Part shown: in pieces, positions 10,678 through 21,413 of the stretch | Layout of the letters: each line of letters begins with the position of its first letter | Position numbering within the stretch: position 1 is the first letter of the stretch | Assembly: GCA_015146655.1 (NCBI GenBank) | Contig: VKHL01000143.1 | Location: forward strand, 1 to 64,000 | Direction of reading: 5' to 3' | Origin: Ochromonas danica | Taxonomy: Eukaryota > Sar > Chrysophyceae > Chromulinales > Chromulinaceae | Length of the DNA stretch: 64,000 nt | Position numbers and translations under genes: made by a program | Notes under the pieces: model-generated | The model's input: only the letters and a program-made list of their open reading frames with translations | Told to the model about the DNA's origin: nothing | The model's database searches: none

Positions 10678-12513
10678 CTCTTATTAAATAGCCTCCAAGA
10701 AAACTGTTCAATCTTGAAGAACAGAACACAGCAGAGAAGGAAGAGGATAACGATTGACAAGAGTACTAACAATAACAGTAATCAAGACAGTGGGTGGTGG
10801 TGTGGTCAACAGTTAAAAGAGGTGAAGATCAATCAAGATACTTCTCTTGTTAAATAACCCGGAAAGATATTATCTTTCTTTTCAATCTTTTTAATATTAC
10901 GAAAGAGGGTGTGATCAACAGCTGAACGAATAAAGTGATGCAGCAGCGGGGAAGAAGAAGCAGTTAGAAAATAATAACAAAGATAATGACAGCTAAAAGA
11001 TCAAGACCTTGAGGTATTGATTGATAGTGAGAGGAACCCGCCCAATGGCGTGGAGAGTTGTTTGAAGTTGAAGATTGTCTTCTTCTGTCTGGTCGTGGCG
11101 GAGGCGGAGGTCTGCCCATCGAATGCTGAATAAAAGAGGCCAAGGAGGAGCCGAGTGGCAGCAGAGTGTCTGAATGGTTTGTCCAACCCTTCTTTACGGT
11201 GAGTTACGGGGTTAATATTGATAACACTAGACTACTCTGGAAAGAGATGAAAAGGCTCAAATTGGAAGATGATCATATTAATTAATGTTGTTTTGCAGGA
11301 AAGACAATATTGTTTTGTTGGAATGAGAGATGGAATGAATCTGGAATTACTCCATTGAGTTGTTCTTAGTTTTCACACAACGTCTGTAACTAGCAAAATG
11401 AGACTTACAAGTCACACTTCGCGGAGAAGAAAGCAGGAGGCAGCAAGTTGAGTGAGACATTTCGTTGACATTGAATATCATTTTGAAAAAAGGCGGCGAA
11501 TAAAATGTCTTGCTTCTTCCCCTGATTGAACTTTGAAATACTACTGTAGTATCAGGTACAAATTTCAAATCGAATCTGATATCGAATCTGTCTGATGTAT
11601 CTTAATTCGAAATATCCAATTGGTTTTATCTCAATCGGACAATCCGTTCCAAAGATCAAATATCTTATTAATAATATTATTAATATACAAGTAGAAGAAA
11701 AAGTAGTAATAGTAGAAGGGCAACAGTGAAGAGAAGAAGATCAAGATGACATTGTGAAGGAAGAGGACAATGAAGTTCAAGAAGGTGTCAAAAGAGGAAG
11801 GCATATGTGCCGAATTCCTATTGGAATTGGCCAGAAATTTGACAACGGCGGAGATCGAGATGATGACGTCTTCGCCCTGCTGCTCCTCTCCTTGTTGTTG
11901 TTGTTGAGGATGAACGACAACGTTGTTTTTCGTTTTTTGTTTCACTCTGTTGTTTGAAGTTGTTGTTATTGGGTTGGCATCATCAATTATCAATAGTACT
12001 CTTCTAAAACATGAGCATCTGCTGATATGGAAAAGTTGAAAAAGGGTCAATATTGTACGTACTGTATTTGTAGTGCTTGTTGTGGTTGTTATTTTGAAGA
12101 CAATCATCATATCATATTATTATTAATAATGTTGTATTGTACTAATTAATTAAATAAATATCTTTCGAATATATTATATTATGATAATCTGTCTGTTTCG
12201 TCAAAAGTTACATTGATACATTGTTGAGTCATTTTCTGGCACTAGTACATCTCAAGCGCAATGGAAAACAATCAGAAGTTCATATATTGTTGTGTTGCGT
12301 GTTTATTTGATCTATTCTCACCAAAAAAGCAACGATTGATCAATCAACGGAGTCTTTGAAGCAACAGAACAAAGAACTTACTATCTATTCATTCTATAGT
12401 AGTGTCTACTTTCATTCTCAATCTTACCACAAGTACCGTACTGTACAATTTGATAGGTATTTATTGTATATTCCTATTAATATAAGAAGAAGAAGAACTG
12501 GTGCAGTAAGTAG
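10678..12513. other. Intergenic, 1.8 kb
   Basis: The first ~180 bases are the duplicated upstream region shared with 1476-1660. Beyond that the sequence is AT-rich and low in complexity (aataatattattaatat near 11670). An open frame of 159 codons on the minus strand at 11631-12110 is largely low-complexity (Thr, Asn, Gln and Tyr/Phe runs) with no recognisable domain; I do not call it a gene. No RNA gene recognised. Confidence 0.5.
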
Positions 12514-13947
12514 ATGAAGAAAAAAGAAGAAGAAGAAGCAGAGGAAGAAGAAGTAGAAAAGAAGGAGAAGAGAAGTGTGCAGTCGAAGATGTCATCTAAT
12601 AACAACTATTGGTATTTAACTATTACTATTGCGATAGTATTATGTTTATTATCTATTCCTTTATATTCTCTGAAACTTTCTATCCCACATAACAAACAAG
12701 AAGGACAAGTGAAGAAGAAGACAGTACCATTCGCTTGTCAATTGGCTGCTACAGCAACAGCTGGAGGAGGAAGAAAAGAAAGAGAAGAAGAGAGAATAGT
12801 GGCTATAGGTGACATCCATGGGTCATACAATGGTCTATTAGAAGATCTCTTCTATGCTAACCTCACCACAGATCGTCAGAGTTGCACATGGAGAAGACAA
12901 TCAATACATACTATCCTTGTTCAAATGGGTGATCTTGTTGATAGAGGACCAGGGGCATTACCTGCCTTGGAATGTCTACGCAAACTACAAACTGAGGCGG
13001 AAGGATTTAATGCGAAGGTTATTCGACTTCTTGGAAGTGAGTGACATATCCTTTCTCTCTTTCTCTTTCTCTCTACGTGTTTAATCTCATGGTGATGTTG
13101 TTTATTAGATCATGAAATGTGGTGGTTAAGTGGATATTTCCATGAACGTCATCCTGAAGCAGATACAAGAGAAGTTGTTACTCGTTTCTTACGTCTCTTA
13201 TCAGAAGACTTGAAATCTGGTGCTGTACAAGGAGCCTATTTACATCATGTTCATGATATTCCGATTGTGTTTGTTCATGCTGGATATAGTCCTCCTTTCT
13301 TACATTATCTGTCTCAACAAGGTGTGAAGACTGTAGAAGACATTGTGCTAACTACCAATCTTACTCTCTCTTCAGCAATACAGAATTGTGGAAATCATCT
13401 TCTCTGTGACTTGAAAGGAGAACTCTTTGATGCTGGACCAGACCGTGGAGGAAGAAACATTGGTGGACCCTTCTGGACTGACTTCCACACTTTGGAGGCT
13501 GCAGTTGATCGTGGTTACACTCCTTATTTCATGCAAGGTAGCTACGTCACCTCCTCCTCCTCCTCCTCCTCCTTCTGACATGATCTAACATATGCTGCTA
13601 TGATGGTTGTCTATGTAGTTGTGGGTCACACGATGGCTCATTGTTACAGTCGGGCCCGTCCTGGAGTTCATCCTCCAAACACTCGGGCAGAATGTTCACG
13701 TGGACTTGTTCGTGGGTCGGTTGATCTGTCAGTAGTCTGTGTTGATGGAGGCATGTATCTAGGTGCAAGAGCATTCTTGGAGATTGGAGTGGATGGTCGA
13801 CTACGTGCATGGGAACGACGACGAGGGGAGGAAGAAGGAGAAGAAGATGAAGTTAGCTGGAAAGTACATGATCTCACTGAACAACACTGTGGATCCGAAC
13901 CTTCTTCTTCTTCCTCCTCCTCTTCTACCTTATCATCTTCTCTCTAA
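12514..13947 (+). CDS. Shewanella-like (SLP) PPP-family protein phosphatase with N-terminal signal anchor
   Basis: Three exons: 12514-13036, 13109-13537 and 13619-13947, all joined in phase 1, giving 426 residues. The metallophosphatase motifs are in order: GDIHG (99-103), GDLVDRG (139-145), GNHE (174-177, created by the first splice), a HAGYSP motif in exon 2 and GHT just after the second splice. These residues bind the two metal ions and phosphate. The spacing and lack of a classical PPP C-terminus point to the SLP group, known from plants, algae, some fungi and apicomplexans. A hydrophobic segment (about 33-50, YLTITIAIVLCLLSIPLYSL) suggests a signal anchor. The first 25 residues are almost only Lys/Glu, so translation may really start at Met26 (12589). 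The C-terminus is a Ser run. Confidence 0.9.
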
Positions 13948-14470
13948 TTCACTCTATACTGACAGTAACTACTGTGTGTCTGATCAATACATACTGTACT
14001 GTTGGTGAATAAGAAGTAAACGTTAAGTTAAGGTTTGCGTACCTGACAGATTGTTACCATATATTTAACCTATCTATCTAAACACTAGCTAACAAGTTAT
14101 CTAATAAAAAGCAATTGCAGATTATCAGACATATAGAACACTGTACACCGTGCGGTATGTAATGTATTGTGTACTGTACCCTACGTCTTTGATTATTAAC
14201 CACGGAGATAAGATTGCAAACGAGTTTCATAATAGGGAAGAATCTAAAGTCAATTACAGCGGAAAGATTACTACCATAACTATGTAACATCTAATACTAC
14301 AGTAGAACACAGCATCAACTGCTGCTGGATATAGACTATACAACAGGTTAACATGGAATCCATCATGGATTCCATGGAATACTGACCCAGCCACAGCAGG
14401 GATGACCAACCAATGAATTGTTTGGCTTTCTTTCTTTCTTTCTTTCACCTTAAATTCCAACAAGTAGACA
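13948..14470. promoter_or_regulatory. Gap upstream of the AATF gene
   Basis: No gene. About 90-120 bases before the AATF start there is a perfect palindrome, catggaatccat/atggattccatg, followed by ccatggaat (14351-14385). A (tttc)n run follows, just before the ATG. Confidence 0.45.
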
Positions 14471-15072
14471 ATGTTCGCAGGAGAGCAGGAAGAAGAACAT
14501 GTTCTCCTAGCCTCTCATAAGGCTAATGCCTTACAGCATCTTTGGGAGGAAACACTTTCTTTACGTATTGCTTTACAAAAACCATTAGATCTTGCTAATC
14601 AATTACCTGTTATTGATCTTCAAGAACTTTTCACTCAGGAGAAGAAGAAGAAGAAGAAGAAGCAGGAAGAGGTGGAGGGAGAAGATGGTGGTGATGATGA
14701 TGAGCATGTAGAGGAAGAAGGCAATCCACAGACTCTTCGTGAGTCATTATATAATACAACAACTCAATTGTTAACCTTACTAGAAGAACAATCCTCTACT
14801 GCTACTACTACTAGTACTACTAGTGTTAGTGGTAGTGCTCATGATGAGAAGAAAAAGAAGACAAAGAAAGAAGTTGTTGTTAATAATGATGAAGTCTTAT
14901 GGTCTCGTATTGAAAATTGTCAAAATATGTTACAAAGTGGATGGGAGGTAACTCTTAATAAATGGTCAGCAAGGTTACATTATGGTAGTGAGAAGGCTAA
15001 AGCACAATTGAAAGTCTTTAACCAATCTGCTTGGGACCAGGTTAGTATCATGACTATACACACTACCAAGTT

Positions 15073-15124
<52 letters not shown>

Positions 15125-15837
15125 ATGTATGTATGTGCATGCTGTGTATGTGTATGCTGTGTGTGTTGACCCATGTAGCTAATCATTCTACCTGTGTGTG
15201 TGTATGTGTGTTTGTGGTCTATCAGATTGAAAACACGCTCTCTGATGAAAGACGTCTGATGGAACGCTCTCGTCCATCTGTTGAAGATAGTCAACGTCTT
15301 GACCTCTCCCATGAACTCTCTCACATCCTACCAGAGGAACAGGAACATCAACATCATCTCCATGGCCTTGTTGATGGTCTCTACTTCCATCCTCGTGGAC
15401 TAGGTGGTGATGATGATGATGATGAAGGTAATCATAGTCATAAGAATAAGAATAAGAAGAGGAAGGTTATTGATGCTGAAGTCTATGATGATCGACCATT
15501 CTATTCTCTTCTCTTACAGACATTTATTACTACTACTACACAACATCATCATGGTAGTGGTGGTAGTCATGGAAATGATAATCTACGAGCTAGTGATTTA
15601 GCTGTATTAAGAGCCTATAAGAAGAAGAAAGCTAATAATGTTGATCGTAAAGCTAGTAAAGGAAGACGATTACGTTATACAGTTCATCAAAAGTTACAAA
15701 ACTTTATGTTTCCTATTTCTCTGGCAACAATCATGCAACAACAATATCAGGTACAAGATGGTGGACAAGGAGGAGGAGGGATGACCATGGCGAGTACTAT
15801 GGATAGAGATCGTCTCTTTGCTTCCTTGTTCCAATAG
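14471..15837 (+). CDS. AATF: AATF/Che-1/Bfr2 homologue, small-subunit ribosome biogenesis factor
   Basis: Two exons, 14471-15040 and 15226-15837, joined in phase 0, giving 393 residues. The N-terminal part has LWEETLSLRIALQKPL and NQLPVIDLQELF, matching the conserved AATF block LRIKLQKALLTTNQLP. The junction reads AWDQ-IENTLSDERRLMERSRP, matching human LTQIDHILMDKERLLRRTQ. The C-terminal Traube-type block VDRKASKGRRLRYTVHQKL is nearly identical to the family signature VDRKASKGRKLRFHVLSKL and ends in a typical RLFASLF tail. In yeast and human the protein acts in the nucleolus in early 40S maturation, in the ANN complex (AATF-NGDN-NOL10). Acidic and Lys-rich low-complexity inserts lie between blocks. 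The intron holds TG and ATGT runs. Confidence 0.93.
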
Positions 15838-16309
15838 ACTACTACTACTACTAGTTGTTGTTGTTACAGTATCATCATCACCATTGCTGTCATTGTTATG
15901 AAGTCTATATCGTGTGATGAAACAAGATATCGACTAATCAGGTAGTAAGAATGAATCATACCAAAAGTGATCAGAAGTAATTAACATGAATGGATTACAT
16001 GAAACCTCATTCTCTTTCTCTTCATTGCTTAGAAGCACTACAACCAAGCCAAACAAAAAGGAAGAAAGAGATAGAGAGACAGACGGTGTGCTATGTACTG
16101 TATACAAATAGCACTACTGTACAGTGTCGAGACAGTTGAGAGAGAAGAGAAGGATAGTTGCTCACACTGCAAAGAGAGGAAGGACAGCAGATCTAAGTAG
16201 CCAATGCACATGCATGAGTAAACTGTACTAGTCTATAGGTGGCCCACTAGGGTAGAGGCTCACAGCTAGCCACCTACAGTACAGTACCATTGCTACTGCA
16301 TGCACAGTG
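15838..16309. other. Convergent 3' gap, no gene seen
   Basis: Lies between the 3' ends of AATF (+) and the SDR-lipocalin gene (-). Contains triplet runs (act) and repeated tactgtac/gtacagt words but no coding frame. Confidence 0.55.
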
Positions 16310-17995
16310 TTAAGCTTGAGGAGTCCAATAGGCACGTAAGATCTTCTTGCCATCAAACCCTAACTTCACGGCTCTCTTCACAGCTTTCTCTAAGACATCT
16401 CTCTCCCATGATTGTTCAGCACTACCAACACTCGAAGAAAGAGGAGTAGGAGTAGAAGAAGAGTCATCTAGTAATCCAGGATAGACATCTACTACTGAAG
16501 CTTGTGCTGGGGAATGCTCATTAGTAGAATAGGCAGATGGTCTCTGACGAGTCATAATCCATAGATAACTTCGATCTGGTACACTCACTGTAACATAAGA
16601 GTAATCTGTTGCTAAGTCAACAATCAGATAGGATAGTCGTAGAGGAATTGTCAGACCAAAGAGACGAGGACTTAAAGCCCATTGACTACCTGTCTTATTA
16701 GATACACGTGCTCTCATTTGCATCTCTGATTTAGCTTCACTACCACTGGAAGGTAAATAAGTGAAAGAGACTTGAATCATCTCTTTTACAGTATCCCATG
16801 TATAGGTTTCTGTACTATCATAAACTCCACGTTCAAAAGGGGTTGGTTGAACTGCTAGCACATACCAACTACCCATAAAACGTTCAATATCTACCTTGTC
16901 GTTTATTGGTTGAAGAGGTAGCTTACGAGCATTTGCCATTTCAATCTCATGTAAGGATGGTCTCTTACCATTAGCCCAATCGTCAAGATAGGTTACCATT
17001 TCTTGCACCTCCTCAGGAGTGTTACGTGTAAAACTACCTTCTGTAAAGAATGCTCCAGCAAGATGTTTGACTTGTAGTTGACGATCAAGATAAAAACCAC
17101 CTGATTGAAGTAGATCTTTAGAAGCTATCGCTAACCAGATAATTCCTTCAGCACCTTGCCATGCTGTACGTAATGGTTGTAACCATGATTTGTTTTCACC
17201 ATATGCTGCATCTACTGCTTCAGTCTGTACCCATCCTGGATGACAAGAGAGAAACAAGACTTGAGGGTAGAGTTTGGCCCAATATTCCATTAGTAATACT
17301 TGTCCTCGCTTAGCATAAGCATAAGCAAACTGTCCATCATATTTCTCTAACCCTGTACTAGTAGCAACTTCCCAAGTTGGAAACTTACAATTATACATAC
17401 CACCACTTGATACAGCAATAACACGTGATTGTGGTGTCATTTGTAAAGTAGGTAAAGCTAAAGTAGTTAATAAATAAGTTCCATAGAGTAAATGTGTAGC
17501 AAATGTCACTTCAACACCTTCTTTTGTTAATGATTTAGTATGTGCCATAGCTCCAGCATTACAAATAAGACCATCAAGACGTAAAGGAAGATCAGGATGT
17601 TGTTGATCTTTAGAATCAGGATGATCAATAAATTCTTTCCATAAACGTCGAATATCCTCTTCTAGACCACAATCACCAATTAATAAATGAATTTTATTAT
17701 TAGATGATTCTTCTCTAATTGTTGTTAATGCTGCTTCACCACGAGAACGATTACGACAAATCATAAAAATAGTACTTCCTTTCTTAGCAAGATAAGAGGT
17801 AATCTCTCTTCCTATACCAGCATTTGCCCCCGTGATAAGGTAGACATGGTCAGTAAGACGTACGGTAGGGTCTTCTAAAAGGTCTGGCTTAGGATAATGT
17901 TTGATAGCATGTTCCCAACCTGTACGAGTACAATGTTTTTTACCATAAAGGTAAAATTGTGAAGTTGCTGCAAATTGTCCAAAATAGGATGCCAT
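16310..17995 (-). CDS. Short-chain dehydrogenase (DHRS12-like) fused to a Blc/ApoD-type lipocalin
   Basis: Uninterrupted frame of 561 residues, two domains. Residues about 45-340 are a classical SDR: TGANAGIG (55-62, NAD(P)-binding), the NAG motif in LICNAGAMAH, an SSGG serine, and YAYAK as the catalytic Tyr-x-x-x-Lys, followed by CHPGWVQT. The overall look is of DHRS12/retinol-dehydrogenase-like enzymes. Residues about 365-545 are a lipocalin of the bacterial Blc/apolipoprotein D type, with the G-x-W signature (GSWYVLAVQ), the FERG stretch and the late strand RSYLWIMTRQRP. Blc lipocalins bind lysophospholipids or other lipids at membranes. The fusion suggests oxidation or reduction of a lipid carried by the attached lipocalin (inference). 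No clear signal peptide. Confidence 0.9.
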   Translation of the reverse strand: MASYFGQFAATSQFYLYGKKHCTRTGWEHAIKHYPKPDLLEDPTVRLTDHVYLITGANAGIGREITSYLAKKGSTIFMICRNRSRGEAALTTIREESSNNKIHLLIGDCGLEEDIRRLWKEFIDHPDSKDQQHPDLPLRLDGLICNAGAMAHTKSLTKEGVEVTFATHLLYGTYLLTTLALPTLQMTPQSRVIAVSSGGMYNCKFPTWEVATSTGLEKYDGQFAYAYAKRGQVLLMEYWAKLYPQVLFLSCHPGWVQTEAVDAAYGENKSWLQPLRTAWQGAEGIIWLAIASKDLLQSGGFYLDRQLQVKHLAGAFFTEGSFTRNTPEEVQEMVTYLDDWANGKRPSLHEIEMANARKLPLQPINDKVDIERFMGSWYVLAVQPTPFERGVYDSTETYTWDTVKEMIQVSFTYLPSSGSEAKSEMQMRARVSNKTGSQWALSPRLFGLTIPLRLSYLIVDLATDYSYVTVSVPDRSYLWIMTRQRPSAYSTNEHSPAQASVVDVYPGLLDDSSSTPTPLSSSVGSAEQSWERDVLEKAVKRAVKLGFDGKKILRAYWTPQA

Positions 17996-18921
17996 GATGA
18001 TGTTGTTGTTGTTATGAGGAAGAAGAAATAGAAGAAGAATAGGAGTGGTAACTAAAGTAGAACAAAGAAGAGAAGAAGAAGAAGGAGAAAAGATCCTAAT
18101 TTCTTATAATAGAGATGATAGAAAGATGGTCAGGTCAGGTCAGGTCAGGTCAATTCAATTGTGTGTGTGATGATTGTTCTGAGAAGAAGAGAATTCTGTC
18201 TGACGACTTCATCTACTTTCTCTTCTTCCATCTTGCCACTGCGCATCTCATATCTGACTCACTTCCACTCTCTCCCAGAGAGATACCTCACGCAACACAA
18301 CAATAAGTTATTATTCCCACGCTATGTAATAATAGTTGTTGTGATATTCCCACGCTATGTAATAATAGTTGTTGTGGTATTCCCACGCTATGTAATAATA
18401 GTTGTTTTGTTTGCTTTTGGTGGACATTTCAATCCAAATCTCTTCCTCTCCTCATACTATTAGATAAGTTACTGTATATTCATGTCTACCAAATTCGAAT
18501 CGATTGTCCTTCTCCTTCCCTTGTTGATACTTTCCTGTTCCTGATCATTCCTTGAGGTAAGGTGTGTATCTTCCGCTTCATACGCAGGAAAAGCATTTGG
18601 ATTTTTGCACGAGTTCCTCCGTATTTGGATTTGGATTTTCGCTTTAATATTTCAATCAAACTCTGGATGTATTTCTCCTTATCATCAAGCGTCTGTTTTG
18701 GCACATGAACTATTCAAGCATTTGCTCTATAAAGTGGCTTATTCCACAGACTGGAAGACTTTCATCAAGTGTGACCACTAACTCTATGGAAAGCACGTGG
18801 GCAATAGATATGTCTATTATCATACTACCTTTGACAGAATGTACATTATAAGTCTAATACTACGTGATGTGAGTTTGATCAATACTGGTGAGAAGAACAT
18901 GTTACATCATTCAATAAAGGC

Positions 18922-18957
<36 letters not shown>

Positions 18958-19540
18958 AATCACTACGTTCGCCAGTCAATGTTACAAGCTTGTTGGACGA
19001 CCTGCAGGATAGAAGGAAATTAAAGTTGTGGAAAGCTGATAATGAAGCAATGAAGAAAGACAAACATGCCGTCTTTTTTATTTGTTTTATTGGTGGTATA
19101 CTATTCGGGTAATTCGATTACTTCCTACCATGTCATAGTGGTAGCAATAAATTAGATCTTTTCTATCCTGCGGTCTATATATAGAGGGTACAGTATTACT
19201 GTATTTTATACTTATCTATGTGGATGATATGGTAATGTTGTGCATGCTCATTCTAATGTGTTGGTAGTATGACAGTGGAGTCGGGATAGCCATGATTCTT
19301 GCTCTGCAATGACTTTTTGGTTTGTGGTTTCTTAGACATAACTATAGTTAGTATTATAGACATTATTATTATTAGTAGTATTATTTCTTTATTATATGAT
19401 GGCTATCTTTATGTTATGGTATAATTCAAAGTAGTAAATACATGAAAATTCATTTAAAAATTAATTCTAACAATATCGAAATCCAATTTCATCTACGTCT
19501 CTATCTCCACTAGTCTATGCACTTAGCATCTGCTACTACA
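17996..19540. other. Gene-poor stretch
   Basis: No supported gene over 1.5 kb. It holds a (caggt)n run at about 18131-18150, the 33-bp repeat described separately, and an (atc)n run at about 18925-18957. A 72-codon basic open frame on the minus strand (18486-18704) has no recognisable domain. Sequence from about 18700 to 19020 looks more complex than its surroundings and might be a decayed coding segment, but I could not assign it. Confidence 0.45.
18313..18409. repeat. Three tandem copies of a 33-bp unit containing CCACGCTATGTAATAATAG
   Basis: The unit repeats at 18313, 18346 and 18379 with almost no change; the last copy is partial. It lies ~320-415 bases upstream of the divergent SDR-lipocalin start. 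The same core in the form ccacgcaatrcaataata occurs twice in another promoter gap at 42228-42292. Confidence 0.8.
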
Positions 19541-20011
19541 TTACCGCTTAATCTCATTTTCGGTATCATCAAGTTGGTAGGCATCGTTTGAACAAGATGA
19601 CGGCTTAACCTTGTTGATAATCTTCACATGATTATTTTCAAGTAATAAATTCACTCTAGTTTTCAATGCGAGTTGTGAAACTCCTCTAATTAAGCTAGAG
19701 ACCATATCATCCGTGTTATCTTCAGCTTCGTTGTAGCAGATTTCCCTTACTCCGGAAACTACACAAACCAATGTCATCGTGGATGTTTTCCTAGGAGAAA
19801 TAGAGTCACGTCCTGCATTCTCTCCCCAGTAAGACCTTCTGTAGATGTAATATTCTGTCTCGAGAGGAATACTCTCTAAAATCCTTAACCAATCCGAGGT
19901 TCGTATCGATCTGGTCTTGTAGCAGTATAATACCAACTCATCATCCATTTTTCTAATAAATTTTAACTTTTCTTTTCCAGACAAGACTCTGAGAAAACAG
20001 TAGCCGCTCAT
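19541..20011 (-). CDS. Hypothetical protein, 156 residues
   Basis: An ATG-started frame with balanced, non-repetitive amino-acid composition, unlike the low-complexity frames around it. It has no signal peptide or transmembrane helix and no motif I recognise. Segments such as TMTLVCVVSGVREICY and SSLIRGVSQLALKTRVNLLL suggest a folded alpha/beta domain. It sits alone in a gene-poor region beside a foldback palindrome. It could be one exon of a larger gene, a lineage-specific gene, or a relic; I give no function. Confidence 0.4.
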   Translation of the reverse strand: MSGYCFLRVLSGKEKLKFIRKMDDELVLYCYKTRSIRTSDWLRILESIPLETEYYIYRRSYWGENAGRDSISPRKTSTMTLVCVVSGVREICYNEAEDNTDDMVSSLIRGVSQLALKTRVNLLLENNHVKIINKVKPSSCSNDAYQLDDTENEIKR

Positions 20012-20188
20012 TTCATTGCCAGAATGAATGCAGTCATTGTAATCAGAAATTAAATGATCTTTGGTGGCGTAAATAACATTTTCTCTGCCTTCAACAGGGC
20101 AGCGGCTCGAACTATGCCGCCATTGAAAAAGCCTTGTAGTAGGCCAACTTTGAACAATGTAACTTTCGTTCTTCTGCCTGTCGAGGTA

Positions 20189-20280
20189 GAAGAGTTTGTC
20201 AACTCTAAACTACCGGACCAGAAATTGATTAATTTCTGGAGCAATTTCTGGTCCGGTAGTTTAGAGTTGACAAACTCTTC
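20189..20280. repeat. Perfect 39-bp inverted repeat with 14-nt loop
   Basis: The left arm 20189-20227 (starts gaagagtttgtc) is perfectly complementary to the right arm 20242-20280 (ends gacaaactcttc). The loop is 20228-20241. Transcription would give a 39-bp perfect hairpin. Confidence 0.95.
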
Positions 20281-20689
20281 TTCAAGGCTTTTTTAATCCG
20301 CTATTAAATTGTGTCAATAAAGTTCAAGACATTTCATCCAATTCATTCGAATGACCCGACTATCATAACTCAATTCACACAGCATGAAGAAGAAAGCAAT
20401 TATTTCTCGGTACAGTAACGCGTTTTCGTTGGTTGTGGGTGTGTGAATTTTGGTGCACGTTGATTTTGGCGCGCGTGCACATTTTAACGCGGATGCGTGG
20501 GATGTAGATTTCGTCTCTCACGTCACTCCACACTCCCCACACCAAGCACACAACACACACCCATCATGGCATGGCATCTGGATTTTGTGCTGTCCTCTTT
20601 GGCTTGCCTCAGGATTTTGGCGCACACAGGCGTTCGTTTTGTGCTGTCCACATAAAATCGGAGGGACACATAACACCCTGTTCGGCGCC

Positions 20690-20970
20690 TACGTAGTTTT
20701 TGACCAAAAGCGTAGTTTGAGTGGGGCGACCGTACTTCAACTACGAATACGGCGTAGAAACCGTTCGGTCGACTACGTAGAAAAAATCATCGAAAACTAC
20801 GGATGGCCGTAGTTTTGGACTACGCCTGATTAGGCGTAGTTTTGGGGAGGATCCGTAGTTTTGATGGGGGTGGCTGTTCGGTGACTGCGTAGTTTTTGGT
20901 GCAAAACTACGGCGTAGTTGAAGAAGAAACTACGGTGTAGTTTTGCACCAAAAACTACGTAGCCGCCGAA
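20690..20970. repeat. Nested foldback region built from CGTAGTTTT words
   Basis: The word cgtagtttt and its complement recur about a dozen times in 280 bases. At the right end they form an imperfect 43-bp inverted repeat, 20877-20919 against 20928-20970 with an 8-nt loop and about five mismatches. This resembles a foldback transposon or MITE built by iterated inversion of one short unit. No transposase is present. Confidence 0.8.
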
Positions 20971-21413
20971 CGGTATGTAAAATCGGACAAAACCGAAAAA
21001 TGCGTTTTTCCCACCACACACACACAGTTTTCAGTGTCGATGGAATTCCAAAAGGAATTGGGTGGATGGATCTCTTTGGATATATTATTTGTTGCTTTGA
21101 AAAGAATTCGATTGAAAGATATAAAATGTCGAACAGAAATGTCATTTTTTGATGTATATATATATATACATACATATATAGTCTACATATATATATTAGC
21201 CTTCCAACCTTTACTTAACTTAGCAAGTACTGTAGCAGCATCAGACGAGCAGGCACGCTGCTTTGTCAGTTTTCGAGGAAGCGTATTTGCAGGGCTGCTG
21301 AAGCAGAAGCATAGTCAAGTCTCTAAGTCAGCCCAGTTTAAACACACTCTCTTAACATACATTATCTTATCCAACATATTCACCATTATACACAACAACT
21401 ACAACTACAACTA

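Larger units (their letters stand above)
20012..21413. other. Gap with two foldback palindromes
   Basis: No gene supported between the hypothetical gene and the F-box-like gene. It contains the palindromes at 20189-20280 and 20877-20970 (separate entries). From about 20420 to 21030 the bases are richer in CG dinucleotides (aacgcgttttcg, ggcgcgcgtgcac) than the flanks, as if inserted from elsewhere. Beyond 21150 is a short (ta)n run. Confidence 0.5.

Noticed and set aside
11631-12110. 159-codon frame on the minus strand
   Set aside because: Low-complexity Thr, Gln and aromatic runs; no domain and no homology recognised.
18486-18704. Basic 72-codon minus-strand frame
   Set aside because: No recognisable family and isolated in a gene-poor region.
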